Assembly: GCA_040081715.1 (NCBI GenBank)
Contig: JBEBFY010000002.1
Coordinates: forward strand, 124,001 to 188,000
DNA length: 64,000 nt
Origin: CANKJK01 sp040081715
Lineage (GTDB): Bacteria; Acidobacteriota; Vicinamibacteria; Vicinamibacterales; UBA2999
Direction: 5' to 3'
In this document: positions 53,965 through 63,208 of the stretch, piece by piece
How positions within the stretch are numbered: the first letter of the stretch is position 1
Layout of the letters: the number at the start of each line of letters is the position of its first letter
Program-made: the position numbers and the translations under genes
The notes under the pieces: generated by a model
Databases searched by the model: none
What the model was told of the DNA's origin: nothing
Seen by the model: the letters and a program-made list of their open reading frames with translations, nothing else

Positions 53965-54843
53965 GTGACCCTGCAGGACCTCATTCTCAAACTCTCGGCC
54001 TACTGGGCCTCGCAAGGCTGCCTGTTGCAGCAGCCGCTGGATCTCGAAGTGGGCGCCGGGACGTCCCACCCCGAGACCCTGTTCCGGGTGCTCGGCGACA
54101 AGCCGTGGAGCGTGGCCTACGTGCAGCCCTCGCGCCGGCCCGACGACGGCCGCTTCGGTCAGAACCCGAACCGGCTGTTCAAGCACCATCAGTTTCAGGT
54201 GATCCTCAAGCCCTCGCCGGACGAGGCGCAGCAGCGGTACCTGGAGTCGCTCGAAGCCTGCGGCATCAACCCGCGCCAGCACGACATCCGCTTCGAGGAG
54301 GACAACTGGGAATCGCCGACCCTCGGCGCCTGGGGTATCGGCTGGCAGGTGCTTCTCGACGGCATGGAGATCACGCAGTTCACCTATTTCCAGCAGGTGG
54401 GCGGCATCGACCTGGCGCCGATCTCCTGTGAGATCACCTACGGACTTGAGCGGATCGCCATGTTCCTGCAGAAGGTCGACAACGTCTACGACCTGGAGTG
54501 GGGCGGTGGCGTGAAGTACGGCGAGGTGCGGCTCCGCGAGGAAGTGGAGCAGTCCAAGTACGCCTTCGGTCAGGTCAATATGCCCGGGGCGGAGTTCGCT
54601 GCGCTGCACCGAGACCTGTTCGACAAGTACTACGGCTTTGCCGGAACGCTCCTGGAGTCAGGCCTCGTGCTGCCGGCCCTGGAGCACTGCCTCAAGTGTT
54701 CGCACCTGTTCAACATCCTGGATGCGAGCGGCAGCATCGGCGTGACGGAGCGCACGGCGTACATCCTGCGCGTGCGGCAATTGAGTGTGAAGATTGCGCG
54801 AGCCTACGCGGATTCCATCCAGGCTCCCGCCGGAGAACGCTGA
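53965..54843 (+). CDS. glyQ: Glycine-tRNA ligase, alpha subunit
   Basis: Catalytic subunit of the bacterial alpha2beta2 GlyRS. Signature start LQDLILKLSAYWASQGC followed by QQPLDLEVGAGTSHPETLFR, then motif 2 region and FTYFQQVGG. 292 residues, normal. GTG at 53965, 10 nt after recO; no T-box leader is present. glyS follows after one base. Confidence 0.97.
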   Translation: MTLQDLILKLSAYWASQGCLLQQPLDLEVGAGTSHPETLFRVLGDKPWSVAYVQPSRRPDDGRFGQNPNRLFKHHQFQVILKPSPDEAQQRYLESLEACGINPRQHDIRFEEDNWESPTLGAWGIGWQVLLDGMEITQFTYFQQVGGIDLAPISCEITYGLERIAMFLQKVDNVYDLEWGGGVKYGEVRLREEVEQSKYAFGQVNMPGAEFAALHRDLFDKYYGFAGTLLESGLVLPALEHCLKCSHLFNILDASGSIGVTERTAYILRVRQLSVKIARAYADSIQAPAGER

Positions 54844-54844
54844 C

Positions 54845-57052
54845 GTGGACCGGGACCTGCTCATCGAAATCGGCTGCGAAGAGATTCCGGCCGGCTGGCT
54901 GCCGGGGCTGACGGCCCAGTTGGCGACACACCTGACCCAGCGGCTGGTCGATGCCCGGCTGGCGCACGCGGCGCCGGTGGAGGTATTCAGCACACCGCGG
55001 CGGCTCGCGGCACGCGTGGCCGGGCTGGCCGAGCGGCAGACGGATCGCGAGGAACTGGTGACGGGGCCGCCTGTGTCCGCGGCCTTCAACGCGGCGGGAG
55101 AGCCGACCCCGGCCGCTGTCGGCTTCGCGAAGAAGAACAACCTGGAAGTCTCGGCGCTCGTCAGGCACGAGACGCCCAAGGGCACGTACCTGGCCTGCAC
55201 GCTCCATCAGCGCGGCAAGGCCACCGTGGACGTGCTGGCCGACGTGATGGGCGGGCTTCTGCGGGACTTCAACTTCCCGAAGCAGATGCGGTGGGACGCG
55301 TATCTCGACGACGGCAAGGGCGACCTGGTGTTTGCGAGGCCCATCCGGTGGCTGGTGCTGCTCTATGGCGGCCGCGTGGTGCCGTTTGTGATCCGCCGGA
55401 CCGCGACCGCGCAGGGGCCCCAGGTGCAGGACGTGGCCTCGGGCGCCAACACCTACGGCCACCGCTTCCAGGCCAACACGGGCCGGGCCGGCCGGGCCAT
55501 CAAGGTGAAGACCTTCGAGGACTACCAGAACCGGCTGGCCGAGAACTTCGTGATCCTGGACCGGCGCGAGCGCGACCAGCGGATCAAGCGCGAACTGGAG
55601 AGCCACGCCCGTCGGCTGGGCGGGCGCGTCAGCCACCAGGTGACCTCGCACTCCTCGCTCCTGAGCGAAGTGCCGGACCTGGTGGAATACCCGTGCGTCG
55701 TGGCCGGCCACTATCCCCCGGAGTTCCTGAAGCTGCCCGAGGAAGTGCTGACGACCACGATGATTCACCACCAGCACTACTTCCCGGTGGTGGACGACAA
55801 CGGCAGGCTCAAGCCGGCGTTCCTGGCTGTGACCAATATCGAGTCGGAGAAGCCCGAGATCATCGCGCGCAACTCCGAGCGCGTGCTGGTGGCCCGTCTT
55901 CGCGACGCCCAGTTCTTCTGGGAGGCGGACCGGAAGGTCACGCTCGAGTCGCGGATCGAACGGCTCTCGGGCATTCTGTTTCACAAGAAGCTCGGCAGCT
56001 ACAAGGAGAAGGCGGAGCGTGTCGCGTCGCTTGCCGGGTGGATTGCGGCCGAGGCCTTCGGGCATCCGGAGCTGGCCGACGCGGCACGGCAGGCGGGCCG
56101 GCTCGCGAAGGCGGACCTCGCCACCGACATGGTGCGGGAGCTGACCGAACTGCAGGGCACGATGGGCGGCATCTACGCCCGCGAGGAAGGGTTGCCTGAG
56201 GCTGTCTGGAAGGCGATCTACTTCCACTACCTCCCCATCGGCGTGGACGCGGCGGCGGCGCCATCAGCAGCCGAGCTGGGTGGGGCAGCCGTCACCTGGG
56301 CGGCGGTGGCTCTGGCGGACAAGCTGGATTCAGTCGTCGGCATGCTGGCGGCAGGCGAGCGGCCCACCGGGTCGCGGGACCCGCTCGGGCTCAGGCGGCA
56401 GGCACAGGGGGCCGTGAAGATTCTGGCGGACCTGCACGAAGTCACCGGCGTGTCGGCGCGGATCTCGCTGGGGCAGCTCGTGCAGAAGGCCGGCGAGCCG
56501 TGGGCGGTGGATGCCGAAGCGGCGGAAGCCCTGCAGGCGTTCGTCGTGGAGCGAGTGCTGTATCTGTTCGAGCAGCGTGGCTTCGACGTGCGGAATGCAC
56601 GCGCCGTGGCGGCCCGCCCGCTGCTGGAACTCGACGTGGCGCGCGCGAGGCGGATTCTCGCCGTGCTGGCGGAGTTCTCGGCGCAGCCGGAGTTCCGGCT
56701 GCTCGCGGAGGCCGTGAAGCGCGTGAAGAATATTTCGAAGGGCGTGGCGTTCACACGGGGCTGGGCCGGGCTCACGAGTTACGCGGAGGGCGCGTCAGAC
56801 GCCGCCGAGCGGGATCTGATCCGGGAGATCGCTTCGCGCGAAGCGGGCATAGACGGCGCGGAGAAGAGCGGGAACTACCTTGCGGCGCTCAAGAGCATCG
56901 CGGGCCTACAGCCCTTCGTGGCGAAGTACTTCGATGACGTGATGGTGATGGCGGAGGACGCAGCCCTCCGGGAGACGCGGCTGCAAGTGATGGCCGGGCT
57001 CCGGGACCTTGTGGTCCGCATCGCCGACATTTCAGAGATCGTGGCCGAATAG
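54845..57052 (+). CDS. glyS: Glycine-tRNA ligase, beta subunit
   Basis: tRNA-binding subunit. The start LLIEIGCEEIPAGWLPGL is the family signature; a central HD-like domain and a C-terminal DALR-type anticodon-binding region (FDDVMVMAEDAALRETRL) are present. 735 residues, slightly longer than E. coli (689). GTG 54845 follows the glyQ stop by one base. Longer in-frame readings overlap glyQ and are rejected. Confidence 0.96.
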   Translation: MDRDLLIEIGCEEIPAGWLPGLTAQLATHLTQRLVDARLAHAAPVEVFSTPRRLAARVAGLAERQTDREELVTGPPVSAAFNAAGEPTPAAVGFAKKNNLEVSALVRHETPKGTYLACTLHQRGKATVDVLADVMGGLLRDFNFPKQMRWDAYLDDGKGDLVFARPIRWLVLLYGGRVVPFVIRRTATAQGPQVQDVASGANTYGHRFQANTGRAGRAIKVKTFEDYQNRLAENFVILDRRERDQRIKRELESHARRLGGRVSHQVTSHSSLLSEVPDLVEYPCVVAGHYPPEFLKLPEEVLTTTMIHHQHYFPVVDDNGRLKPAFLAVTNIESEKPEIIARNSERVLVARLRDAQFFWEADRKVTLESRIERLSGILFHKKLGSYKEKAERVASLAGWIAAEAFGHPELADAARQAGRLAKADLATDMVRELTELQGTMGGIYAREEGLPEAVWKAIYFHYLPIGVDAAAAPSAAELGGAAVTWAAVALADKLDSVVGMLAAGERPTGSRDPLGLRRQAQGAVKILADLHEVTGVSARISLGQLVQKAGEPWAVDAEAAEALQAFVVERVLYLFEQRGFDVRNARAVAARPLLELDVARARRILAVLAEFSAQPEFRLLAEAVKRVKNISKGVAFTRGWAGLTSYAEGASDAAERDLIREIASREAGIDGAEKSGNYLAALKSIAGLQPFVAKYFDDVMVMAEDAALRETRLQVMAGLRDLVVRIADISEIVAE

Positions 57053-57092
57053 AAACGCTGAGTAGGCACATCGGGAGATTGGTGGAACGTCA

Positions 57093-59843
57093 ATGGCGAA
57101 GAAGCAGAAGAAGCAGACGGTGAAGGCGAAGGATGTGAAGAAGGCCGGTCAGTACGTCTACTTGTTTGGCAAAAAGACGCACGGCAACGGGTCGATGAAG
57201 CCGCTCCTCGGCGGCAAGGGCGCCAACCTCGCTGAGATGTGCCGCATCGGGCTGCCCGTGCCCCCGGGCTTCACGATTACGACCGACGTCTGCACCTACT
57301 ACTACGCCAACCGCCGCACGTATCCGGCCGCGCTCAAGGCGCAGATGCAGGCCGGCGTCGCCTCGATCGAGCAGCAGACGCGCAAGCACCTCGGCGACCT
57401 GAAGGATCCGCTGCTGGTCTCCGTGCGCTCCGGTGCTCGCGACTCCATGCCCGGGATGATGGACACCATCCTCAACCTCGGCCTGAACGACCAGACGGTC
57501 GAGGCCCTCTCCCGGAAGACGAACAACCCGCGCTTTGCGTGGGACTGCTACCGCCGATTCGTGCAGATGTACGGCGACGTGGTGCTCGGCGTGCAGAAGC
57601 GCGCGGATGAAGACCACGACCCGTTCGAGACCGTGATTCATGGCCTGAAGCACGAGCGCTACCACCAGGACATCGAGGACACGAAGCTCACGGTCGACGA
57701 CCTGAAGGAGCTGGTGGCCCGCTTCAAGGCGCTCGTGAAGCAGCGCGCCGGGAAGGCATTCCCCTCATCCCCCTGGGATCAGCTGATGGGTGCGGTGGGC
57801 GCCGTGTTCGGGTCGTGGATGAACGACCGCGCCATCGTGTATCGCCGGAAGTACAACATCCCCTCCGAGTGGGGCACCGCCGTCAATGTACAGGCGATGG
57901 TGTATGGCAACACGGGCGACGAGTCCGGCTCGGGCGTGGCGTTCACGCGCAACCCGGCCAATGGCGCGAAGGAGTTCTACGGCGAATTCCTGATCAACGC
58001 CCAGGGTGAAGACGTCGTGGCGGGTGTGCGGACGCCTGAGCCAGTGGGGGATCTGCGGAAGCACATGCCGGCCGCGTACAAGGAGTTGGACCGGATCCGG
58101 CTGGTGCTCGAGCGCCACTTCAAGGACGTGCAGGACTTTGAGTTCACCATCGAGGACGGCGTCGTCTACATGCTCCAGACGCGGAACGGCAAGCGCACGG
58201 CGATGGCCGCGCTCAAGTTCTCGATGGACATGGTGAAGGAGCGGCTCATCGACTGGAAGACGGCGGTGATGCGTAATCCTGCCGACCAGCTCGACCAGCT
58301 CCTGGCCCCCGTGTTCCACGCGAAGGAAATGGCCAAGGTCACGCCGATCGCCTCGGGCCTGCCCGCGGGTCCGGGTGCGGCGTCTGGCCGCATCTACCTG
58401 AACGCGGACCGGGCCGTCACGGCGAAGGAACGGGGCGAGGAGGTGCTGCTGGTGCGCGTGGAAACCTCTCCCGAGGACCTGCGCGGCATGATTGCGGCCG
58501 AAGGCATCCTGACTGCCCGCGGCGGCGTGTCGTCACATGCCGCGCTCGTGGCGAGGCAGATGGGGAAGGTCTGCATCTGCGGCGCTGCGGCGATCGAGGT
58601 CGACTACGCCGCCAAGACCATCACGGTGGAGGGCCGGACCTTCACCGAGGGCGACTGGCTGTCGATCGATGGCACGGCCGGCAAGGTGTACGCGGGCCGG
58701 CTCAAGACGGCACCGTCGGAGATTGTGGCGGGCCTCATCCACGGCGACAAGGCGGCGCAGGCCAGCGAGAAGTTCAAGAGCTTCCAGCAGCTCATGAAGT
58801 GGTGCAGCCAGGCGGCACGGATGAGCGTCCGCACCAACGCCGACACGCCGGAGCAGGCGCGCAACGCCGTGGCGTTCGGCGCAGTGGGCATCGGGCTGTG
58901 CCGGACTGAGCACATGTTCTTCGAAGGCGACCGCATCGATGTGATGCGGGAGATGATCCTGGCTGAGTCCGTTGAGGAGCGAAAGGCGGCGCTGGCCAGG
59001 CTGCTGCCGTTCCAGCGTGCTGACTTCGCCGGCATCTTCCGGGCTCTCGATGGCTACCCGGCCACCATCCGTTTCCTCGACCCGCCGCTGCATGAGTTCC
59101 TGCCGAATACGCCGGAAGCGCAGGCCGAGCTGGCGAAGAAGCTGGGTGTCCCCGTGGCGCGGATCCACCAGCGCGTGGAGCAGCTCCACGAGTTCAACCC
59201 GATGCTGGGCTTCCGAGGATGCCGCCTGGGCATCGGCCATCCCGAGATTTCGGCCATGCAGGCGCGCGCCGTATTCGAGGCGGCAGCCAAGGTGCAGAAG
59301 GAAGGCATCAAGGTCCGCCCCGAGATCATGATTCCGCTTGTCGGCTTCAAGAAGGAGCTGGACCTCCAGCTCGAGGTGATTCATGCGGTGGCGCGTCAGG
59401 TGCAGGTCGAGCAGAAGGTGAAGCTGGCCTATCTGGTGGGCACCATGATCGAGGTGCCGCGCGGCGCGCTGACGGCTGACGAGATTGCGAAGTCCGCGGA
59501 GTTCTTCAGCTTTGGCACCAACGACCTGACCCAGACGGCGCTCGGCATGTCGCGGGACGACTCGGGCTCGTTCCTGCCGAATTACGCGGAGCTGGAGATC
59601 ACCCCGAAGGACCCATTTGCCACGCTGGACCAGACCGGCGTCGGCCAGCTCGTGGAAATGGCCGTGGCCAAGGGCCGCAGCACCAAGCCTGGCCTCAAGA
59701 TCGGCATCTGTGGCGAGCATGGGGGCGACCCCGCGTCGGTCCACTTTTTCCACCGGGTCGGGCTCGACTACGTGAGCTGCTCGCCCTACCGCGTGCCCGT
59801 GGCGCGTCTGGCTGCGGCGCAGGCGGCGCTAGCCGGGAAGTAG
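57093..59843 (+). CDS. ppdK: Pyruvate, phosphate dikinase
   Basis: Interconverts pyruvate + ATP + Pi and PEP + AMP + PPi. The nucleotide domain has GGKGANLAEMCRIGLPVPPGFT; the swivelling domain carries the phospho-His482 in GGVSSHAALVARQ; the PEP domain has GTNDLTQ and the Cys of CGEHGGDP. 916 residues, with a Lys-rich 20-residue N-terminal extension. With pfkA (if PPi-linked) it could serve a reversible glycolysis; that link is speculative. Confidence 0.96.
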   Translation: MAKKQKKQTVKAKDVKKAGQYVYLFGKKTHGNGSMKPLLGGKGANLAEMCRIGLPVPPGFTITTDVCTYYYANRRTYPAALKAQMQAGVASIEQQTRKHLGDLKDPLLVSVRSGARDSMPGMMDTILNLGLNDQTVEALSRKTNNPRFAWDCYRRFVQMYGDVVLGVQKRADEDHDPFETVIHGLKHERYHQDIEDTKLTVDDLKELVARFKALVKQRAGKAFPSSPWDQLMGAVGAVFGSWMNDRAIVYRRKYNIPSEWGTAVNVQAMVYGNTGDESGSGVAFTRNPANGAKEFYGEFLINAQGEDVVAGVRTPEPVGDLRKHMPAAYKELDRIRLVLERHFKDVQDFEFTIEDGVVYMLQTRNGKRTAMAALKFSMDMVKERLIDWKTAVMRNPADQLDQLLAPVFHAKEMAKVTPIASGLPAGPGAASGRIYLNADRAVTAKERGEEVLLVRVETSPEDLRGMIAAEGILTARGGVSSHAALVARQMGKVCICGAAAIEVDYAAKTITVEGRTFTEGDWLSIDGTAGKVYAGRLKTAPSEIVAGLIHGDKAAQASEKFKSFQQLMKWCSQAARMSVRTNADTPEQARNAVAFGAVGIGLCRTEHMFFEGDRIDVMREMILAESVEERKAALARLLPFQRADFAGIFRALDGYPATIRFLDPPLHEFLPNTPEAQAELAKKLGVPVARIHQRVEQLHEFNPMLGFRGCRLGIGHPEISAMQARAVFEAAAKVQKEGIKVRPEIMIPLVGFKKELDLQLEVIHAVARQVQVEQKVKLAYLVGTMIEVPRGALTADEIAKSAEFFSFGTNDLTQTALGMSRDDSGSFLPNYAELEITPKDPFATLDQTGVGQLVEMAVAKGRSTKPGLKIGICGEHGGDPASVHFFHRVGLDYVSCSPYRVPVARLAAAQAALAGK

Positions 59844-59865
59844 CTGGAGGGCCAGGGAGACCGGC

Positions 59866-61653
59866 GTGGGGAAGATCGTCCAGCTTCCGGTTGCACTGGC
59901 CAACCAGATTGCGGCCGGGGAGGTCGTCGAACGGCCTGCCTCGGTCGTCAAGGAACTAGTCGAGAACGCCATCGACGCTGGAGCCCGGCGCATCAAGGTG
60001 GCGATCGAGCTGGGCGGCAAGTCCTCGATCCGTGTCGAGGATGATGGGGAAGGGATGTCGCCGGACGATGCGCGGCTGTCTCTGGCCCGGCATGCCACCA
60101 GCAAGATTCGGCGTGCCGAAGATCTGGCGGCGATCATGACCCTGGGTTTCCGGGGTGAGGCGTTGCCCAGCATCGCCTCGGTCTCTCACTTCACGCTCCG
60201 CACACGGATGGCGGACGCACAGGCCGGCACGGAGATACGCGTTGACGCCGGCATCATGGCGCCGCCGGCCGAGGCCGGCATGCCCACGGGCACCAGCATC
60301 GAGGTGCGGGATCTGTTCTACAACCTGCCCGCCAGGCGGAAGTTTCTGAAGTCCGACGGCGGGGAGTCCGCGCAGGTCTCGCGCGTAGTCACGCAGTTCG
60401 CGCTCTGTTATCCCGAAGTGGGCTTCATGCTGACGAGCGGTGGGCGGACGCTCCTGCAGACGCCACCGGTGGCGGGGCTTCGCGACCGGCTCTATCAGGT
60501 GTACGGCGACCGGACGGATCTCGTGGAGGTCCACCGCGATGGCGACATCGTGGTGACCGGCTTTATCGCCGCGCTGGCCGAGCAGGGGCCGGTGCGCGGG
60601 CCACAGCACGTGTTCATCAACCGGCGCATCGTGAAGGACCGCACTATCAGCCACGCGATCATCGACGCGTATGGCGAGGCGTCCATCCGTGAACGGGCGC
60701 CCGAGGTGCACCTGTTTCTGGAGATGCGGCCCGATGCGCTCGATGTGAATGTGCACCCGACGAAGGCGGAGGTCCGCTTCCGCGAGCAGAGCCACGTGCA
60801 CGAGGTTGTGAAGCGCGCCGTGGCGGATGCGCTGGGGCAGAGCCCGGTTCCGCAGGTGCGCCTGCAGGGCGGCGTATTCAGCGGCGGCGCCGGCCCGGTG
60901 GCCGTACCGCTTCCAGGTGCCTACGACGCCGTGTTCCCGAGCCGGTGGGCTGCCGGCGTCTCCGGGCGATCATCCGGTGCCTACTCGCCGTCGGCCTGGC
61001 CCGGGCCGACAGAGGAGGGTGTCCGCGAGGCGGTCGCGGCGTTCGCCTCCGCACCTGCAGGAACGCCGGAGACATTCGGGGCGCTCATGCCACTGGGGCA
61101 GTATCGCGACACGTTCATCATCGCCGTGGACGAGTTCGGCGTCGCCATCATCGACCAGCACGTGGCGCACGAACGGATCCTGTTCGAGCAGATTTCCGCA
61201 AGGCTCACCTCCGGCCGGCTGGCCAGCCAGGGGCTCCTTGAGCCGCTGCTTGTTGAGATATCAGCGGCCGGGCAGGAGGCACTCGCGACGCACGCCGCGG
61301 ACCTTGACCGCCTCGGCTTCGACGTGGACGCCTTCGGCCCTGGCATCATCCGCGTGTCGGCGATGCCGGCGATCCTGAAGCGTGAGGACGCCGACCAGGC
61401 GCTTCGTGCACTGGCCGATGATCTGGACGGCGTGGACAGGGGCGACCGCGTGCAGGAAGCCCTCAAGCTGATGGCCGCCACCATGGCGTGCCACGCGGCC
61501 GTGAAGGCGCACGACCCGCTGACGCAGGAGAAGATGGTGCATCTGCTGAACGAGTTGCGGCAGACGGCGTATTCCACCGTGTGCCCCCACGGGCGGCCGG
61601 TGATGCTGCGGCTGACGCGCCGGGAAATCGAGCGCTCTTTCGAGCGCGGGTAG
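59866..61653 (+). CDS. mutL: DNA mismatch repair protein MutL, endonuclease type
   Basis: GHKL ATPase coordinating mismatch repair. ATPase motifs ELVENAIDAGA, DDGEGM, RHATSKI and GFRGEALPSI. The C-terminal domain has DQHVAHERILFE from Asp430, matching the DQHA(X)2E(X)4E nicking motif with Val for Ala, and CPHGRP from Cys573. This predicts a nicking MutL that works without MutH. 595 residues with a Pro-rich linker. GTG start at 59866. Confidence 0.96.
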   Translation: MGKIVQLPVALANQIAAGEVVERPASVVKELVENAIDAGARRIKVAIELGGKSSIRVEDDGEGMSPDDARLSLARHATSKIRRAEDLAAIMTLGFRGEALPSIASVSHFTLRTRMADAQAGTEIRVDAGIMAPPAEAGMPTGTSIEVRDLFYNLPARRKFLKSDGGESAQVSRVVTQFALCYPEVGFMLTSGGRTLLQTPPVAGLRDRLYQVYGDRTDLVEVHRDGDIVVTGFIAALAEQGPVRGPQHVFINRRIVKDRTISHAIIDAYGEASIRERAPEVHLFLEMRPDALDVNVHPTKAEVRFREQSHVHEVVKRAVADALGQSPVPQVRLQGGVFSGGAGPVAVPLPGAYDAVFPSRWAAGVSGRSSGAYSPSAWPGPTEEGVREAVAAFASAPAGTPETFGALMPLGQYRDTFIIAVDEFGVAIIDQHVAHERILFEQISARLTSGRLASQGLLEPLLVEISAAGQEALATHAADLDRLGFDVDAFGPGIIRVSAMPAILKREDADQALRALADDLDGVDRGDRVQEALKLMAATMACHAAVKAHDPLTQEKMVHLLNELRQTAYSTVCPHGRPVMLRLTRREIERSFERG

Positions 61654-61677
61654 CTCGCGTAGGATCAGGACGAGCCA

Positions 61678-61854
61678 ATGTTCATCTATTACGTGGGACG
61701 GTCGCTGCAACTGGCGGGGATGTGGGTGCTGCTGGCTGACATCGCCATGGCGGGCCCGCTCGGTCCTCAGCCGAAGCCCTTTGCCTACGGCGTGGCCCTC
61801 TTCATTGGCGGGTGGGCTGTGGTCCGACGCTTCAAATCAGGCGGGAGCACGTAG
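61678..61854 (+). CDS. Small membrane protein of unknown function (58 aa)
   Basis: Begins MFIYYVGRSLQLAGMWVLL and has two hydrophobic stretches (about 10-25 and 37-49) ending with a basic tail RRFKSGGST. CAGGA precedes the ATG by 8 nt. The last base of its TAG is the first base of the hyi GTG (TAGTG), a typical coupled arrangement, which supports it being real. No homology recognised. Confidence 0.65.
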   Translation: MFIYYVGRSLQLAGMWVLLADIAMAGPLGPQPKPFAYGVALFIGGWAVVRRFKSGGST

Positions 61855-62651
61855 TGGCCGGTCCGAAGTTCGCGGCGAACCTGACGCTGCTCTTCGCCGA
61901 CCTGCCGTTTCTGGCGCGGTTCGAGGCCGCCGCCGCGGCAGGCTTCCACGCGGTGGAGTGTCAGTTCCCGTACGCCGTGCCCGCGGGTGTCCTCAAGGAC
62001 GAGCTGGCCGCGCACGAGCTGCGCCTGGTGCTGCACAACCTTCCCGCGGGTGACTGGGCGGCAGGGGAGCGGGGCATCGGCTGCCATCCGGATCGGGTGG
62101 ACGAGTTCCAGACCGGCGTCGAGCAGGCACTGGCCTATGCGAAAGCCCTGGACTGCCCTGCGCTCAACTGCCTCGCGGGGATCCTGCCGGCCGGTGTCAC
62201 GGACATTGCGGCCCGGACAACCCTCGTGGCCAACCTGGCCTTCGCCGCGAAGGCGACGGCGGCGGTGGGCAGAACGCTCCTCGTGGAGCCCCTCAATGGC
62301 CACGACGTGCCCGGCTTCTTCCTGCGCCGGACGGAGGACGCAGCGGCCGTGATCCAGGAGGTGGGCGAGCCCAACCTCAGGCTCCAGCTCGACCTCTATC
62401 ACGCGGCCCGGGAGGGTGAGGACCCGGTGGCGACCATCGACCGGTTCGGGGCGTTGATCGGGCACGTGCAGATCGCGGACGAGCCAGGGCGGCACGAGCC
62501 TGGCACCGGGGCGCTCGATTTCCCTGCGGCGTTTGCGGCACTCGACCGTGCCGGGTACGCTGGCTGGGTGGGGTGCGAATACAATCCACGTGGCGCCACG
62601 GTCGAAGGACTCGTCTGGCGGACGCCGTATCTGACTGGACGGAGGACATGA
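61854..62651 (+). CDS. Hydroxypyruvate isomerase-like TIM-barrel protein
   Basis: Xylose-isomerase-like TIM barrel of 265 residues resembling Hyi/OtnI sugar-acid isomerases. Pattern: FAANLTLLFADLPFL at the first strand, VECQFPYAVPA, LLVEPLNGHDVPGFFL with a metal-binding Glu, LRLQLDLYHAAREGED with Asp and His, HVQIADEPGRHEPGTG, and the late CEYNPRG. Substrate not determined. GTG 61854 is coupled to the small membrane gene; its stop overlaps the cupin start region. Confidence 0.87.
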   Translation: MAGPKFAANLTLLFADLPFLARFEAAAAAGFHAVECQFPYAVPAGVLKDELAAHELRLVLHNLPAGDWAAGERGIGCHPDRVDEFQTGVEQALAYAKALDCPALNCLAGILPAGVTDIAARTTLVANLAFAAKATAAVGRTLLVEPLNGHDVPGFFLRRTEDAAAVIQEVGEPNLRLQLDLYHAAREGEDPVATIDRFGALIGHVQIADEPGRHEPGTGALDFPAAFAALDRAGYAGWVGCEYNPRGATVEGLVWRTPYLTGRRT

Positions 62652-63055
62652 TGCATTTCAGGCAGGCAGCCGGCGTGACCGGCATTTCAGCGGCAGTACT
62701 CGCCTTGGCGCTGGTGACCGTGTCGGCGCAGGCGCCCACGGTGAAGCGCACGGTGCTACAGAAGGTGGACATTTCGGCGCCCGGCCGCGAGGCTGTCACG
62801 GCGAAGGCCGAGATCCCGCCCACGGGCTCCACCGGCAAGCACACGCACTTCGGCGAGGAGATCGGTTACCTGGCCGAAGGCACGCTGACGCTCGAAGTCG
62901 AGGGCGTTCCGGCCAGGACCGTCAACGCGGGTGAGGCGTTCAACATCCCGGCCGGCAAGGTGCACAACGCCACGAACAACGCTGCGGGAAGCGCCGTGGC
63001 CGTGGTGACCTACATCGTGGAGAAGGGCAAGCCCCTCACGACGCCGGTTCCCTGA
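62651..63055 (+). CDS. Secreted cupin-domain protein
   Basis: 134 residues: a signal peptide (about 1-27, ending VSAQA) and one cupin barrel with metal-site motif 1 HTHFGEEIGYLAEGTL and motif 2 FNIPAGKVHNATN. Conserved His/His/Glu/His suggests a bound metal. The function is not assigned. Of tandem ATGs at 62648 and 62651 the second has better spacing to GGAGG. Part of the small operon after mutL. Confidence 0.85.
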   Translation: MHFRQAAGVTGISAAVLALALVTVSAQAPTVKRTVLQKVDISAPGREAVTAKAEIPPTGSTGKHTHFGEEIGYLAEGTLTLEVEGVPARTVNAGEAFNIPAGKVHNATNNAAGSAVAVVTYIVEKGKPLTTPVP

Positions 63056-63076
63056 GGAGCCTTCGGTCGAGCATCA

Positions 63077-63097
63077 GGGGCGCTTTTCCTGCGCTCC
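63077..63097 (+). terminator. Hairpin after the cupin gene
   Basis: GGGGCGC (63077-63083) pairs with GCGCTCC (63091-63097) with one G:U, around a 7-nt loop. It lies 21 nt after the cupin stop; no T-tract follows. The rest of 63056-63208 shows nothing clear. Confidence 0.35.
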
Positions 63098-63208
63098 GTG
63101 GGCGCACGAGAGGTGCTCCCGGGCTTGTAAACTTCAGTCGCGCTGGAAATGCCCCCCTGGCGCTCGCCCTAGGGGTGCACGAAGGGCGCCGGGTCGTTCG
63201 CGGAGAGT

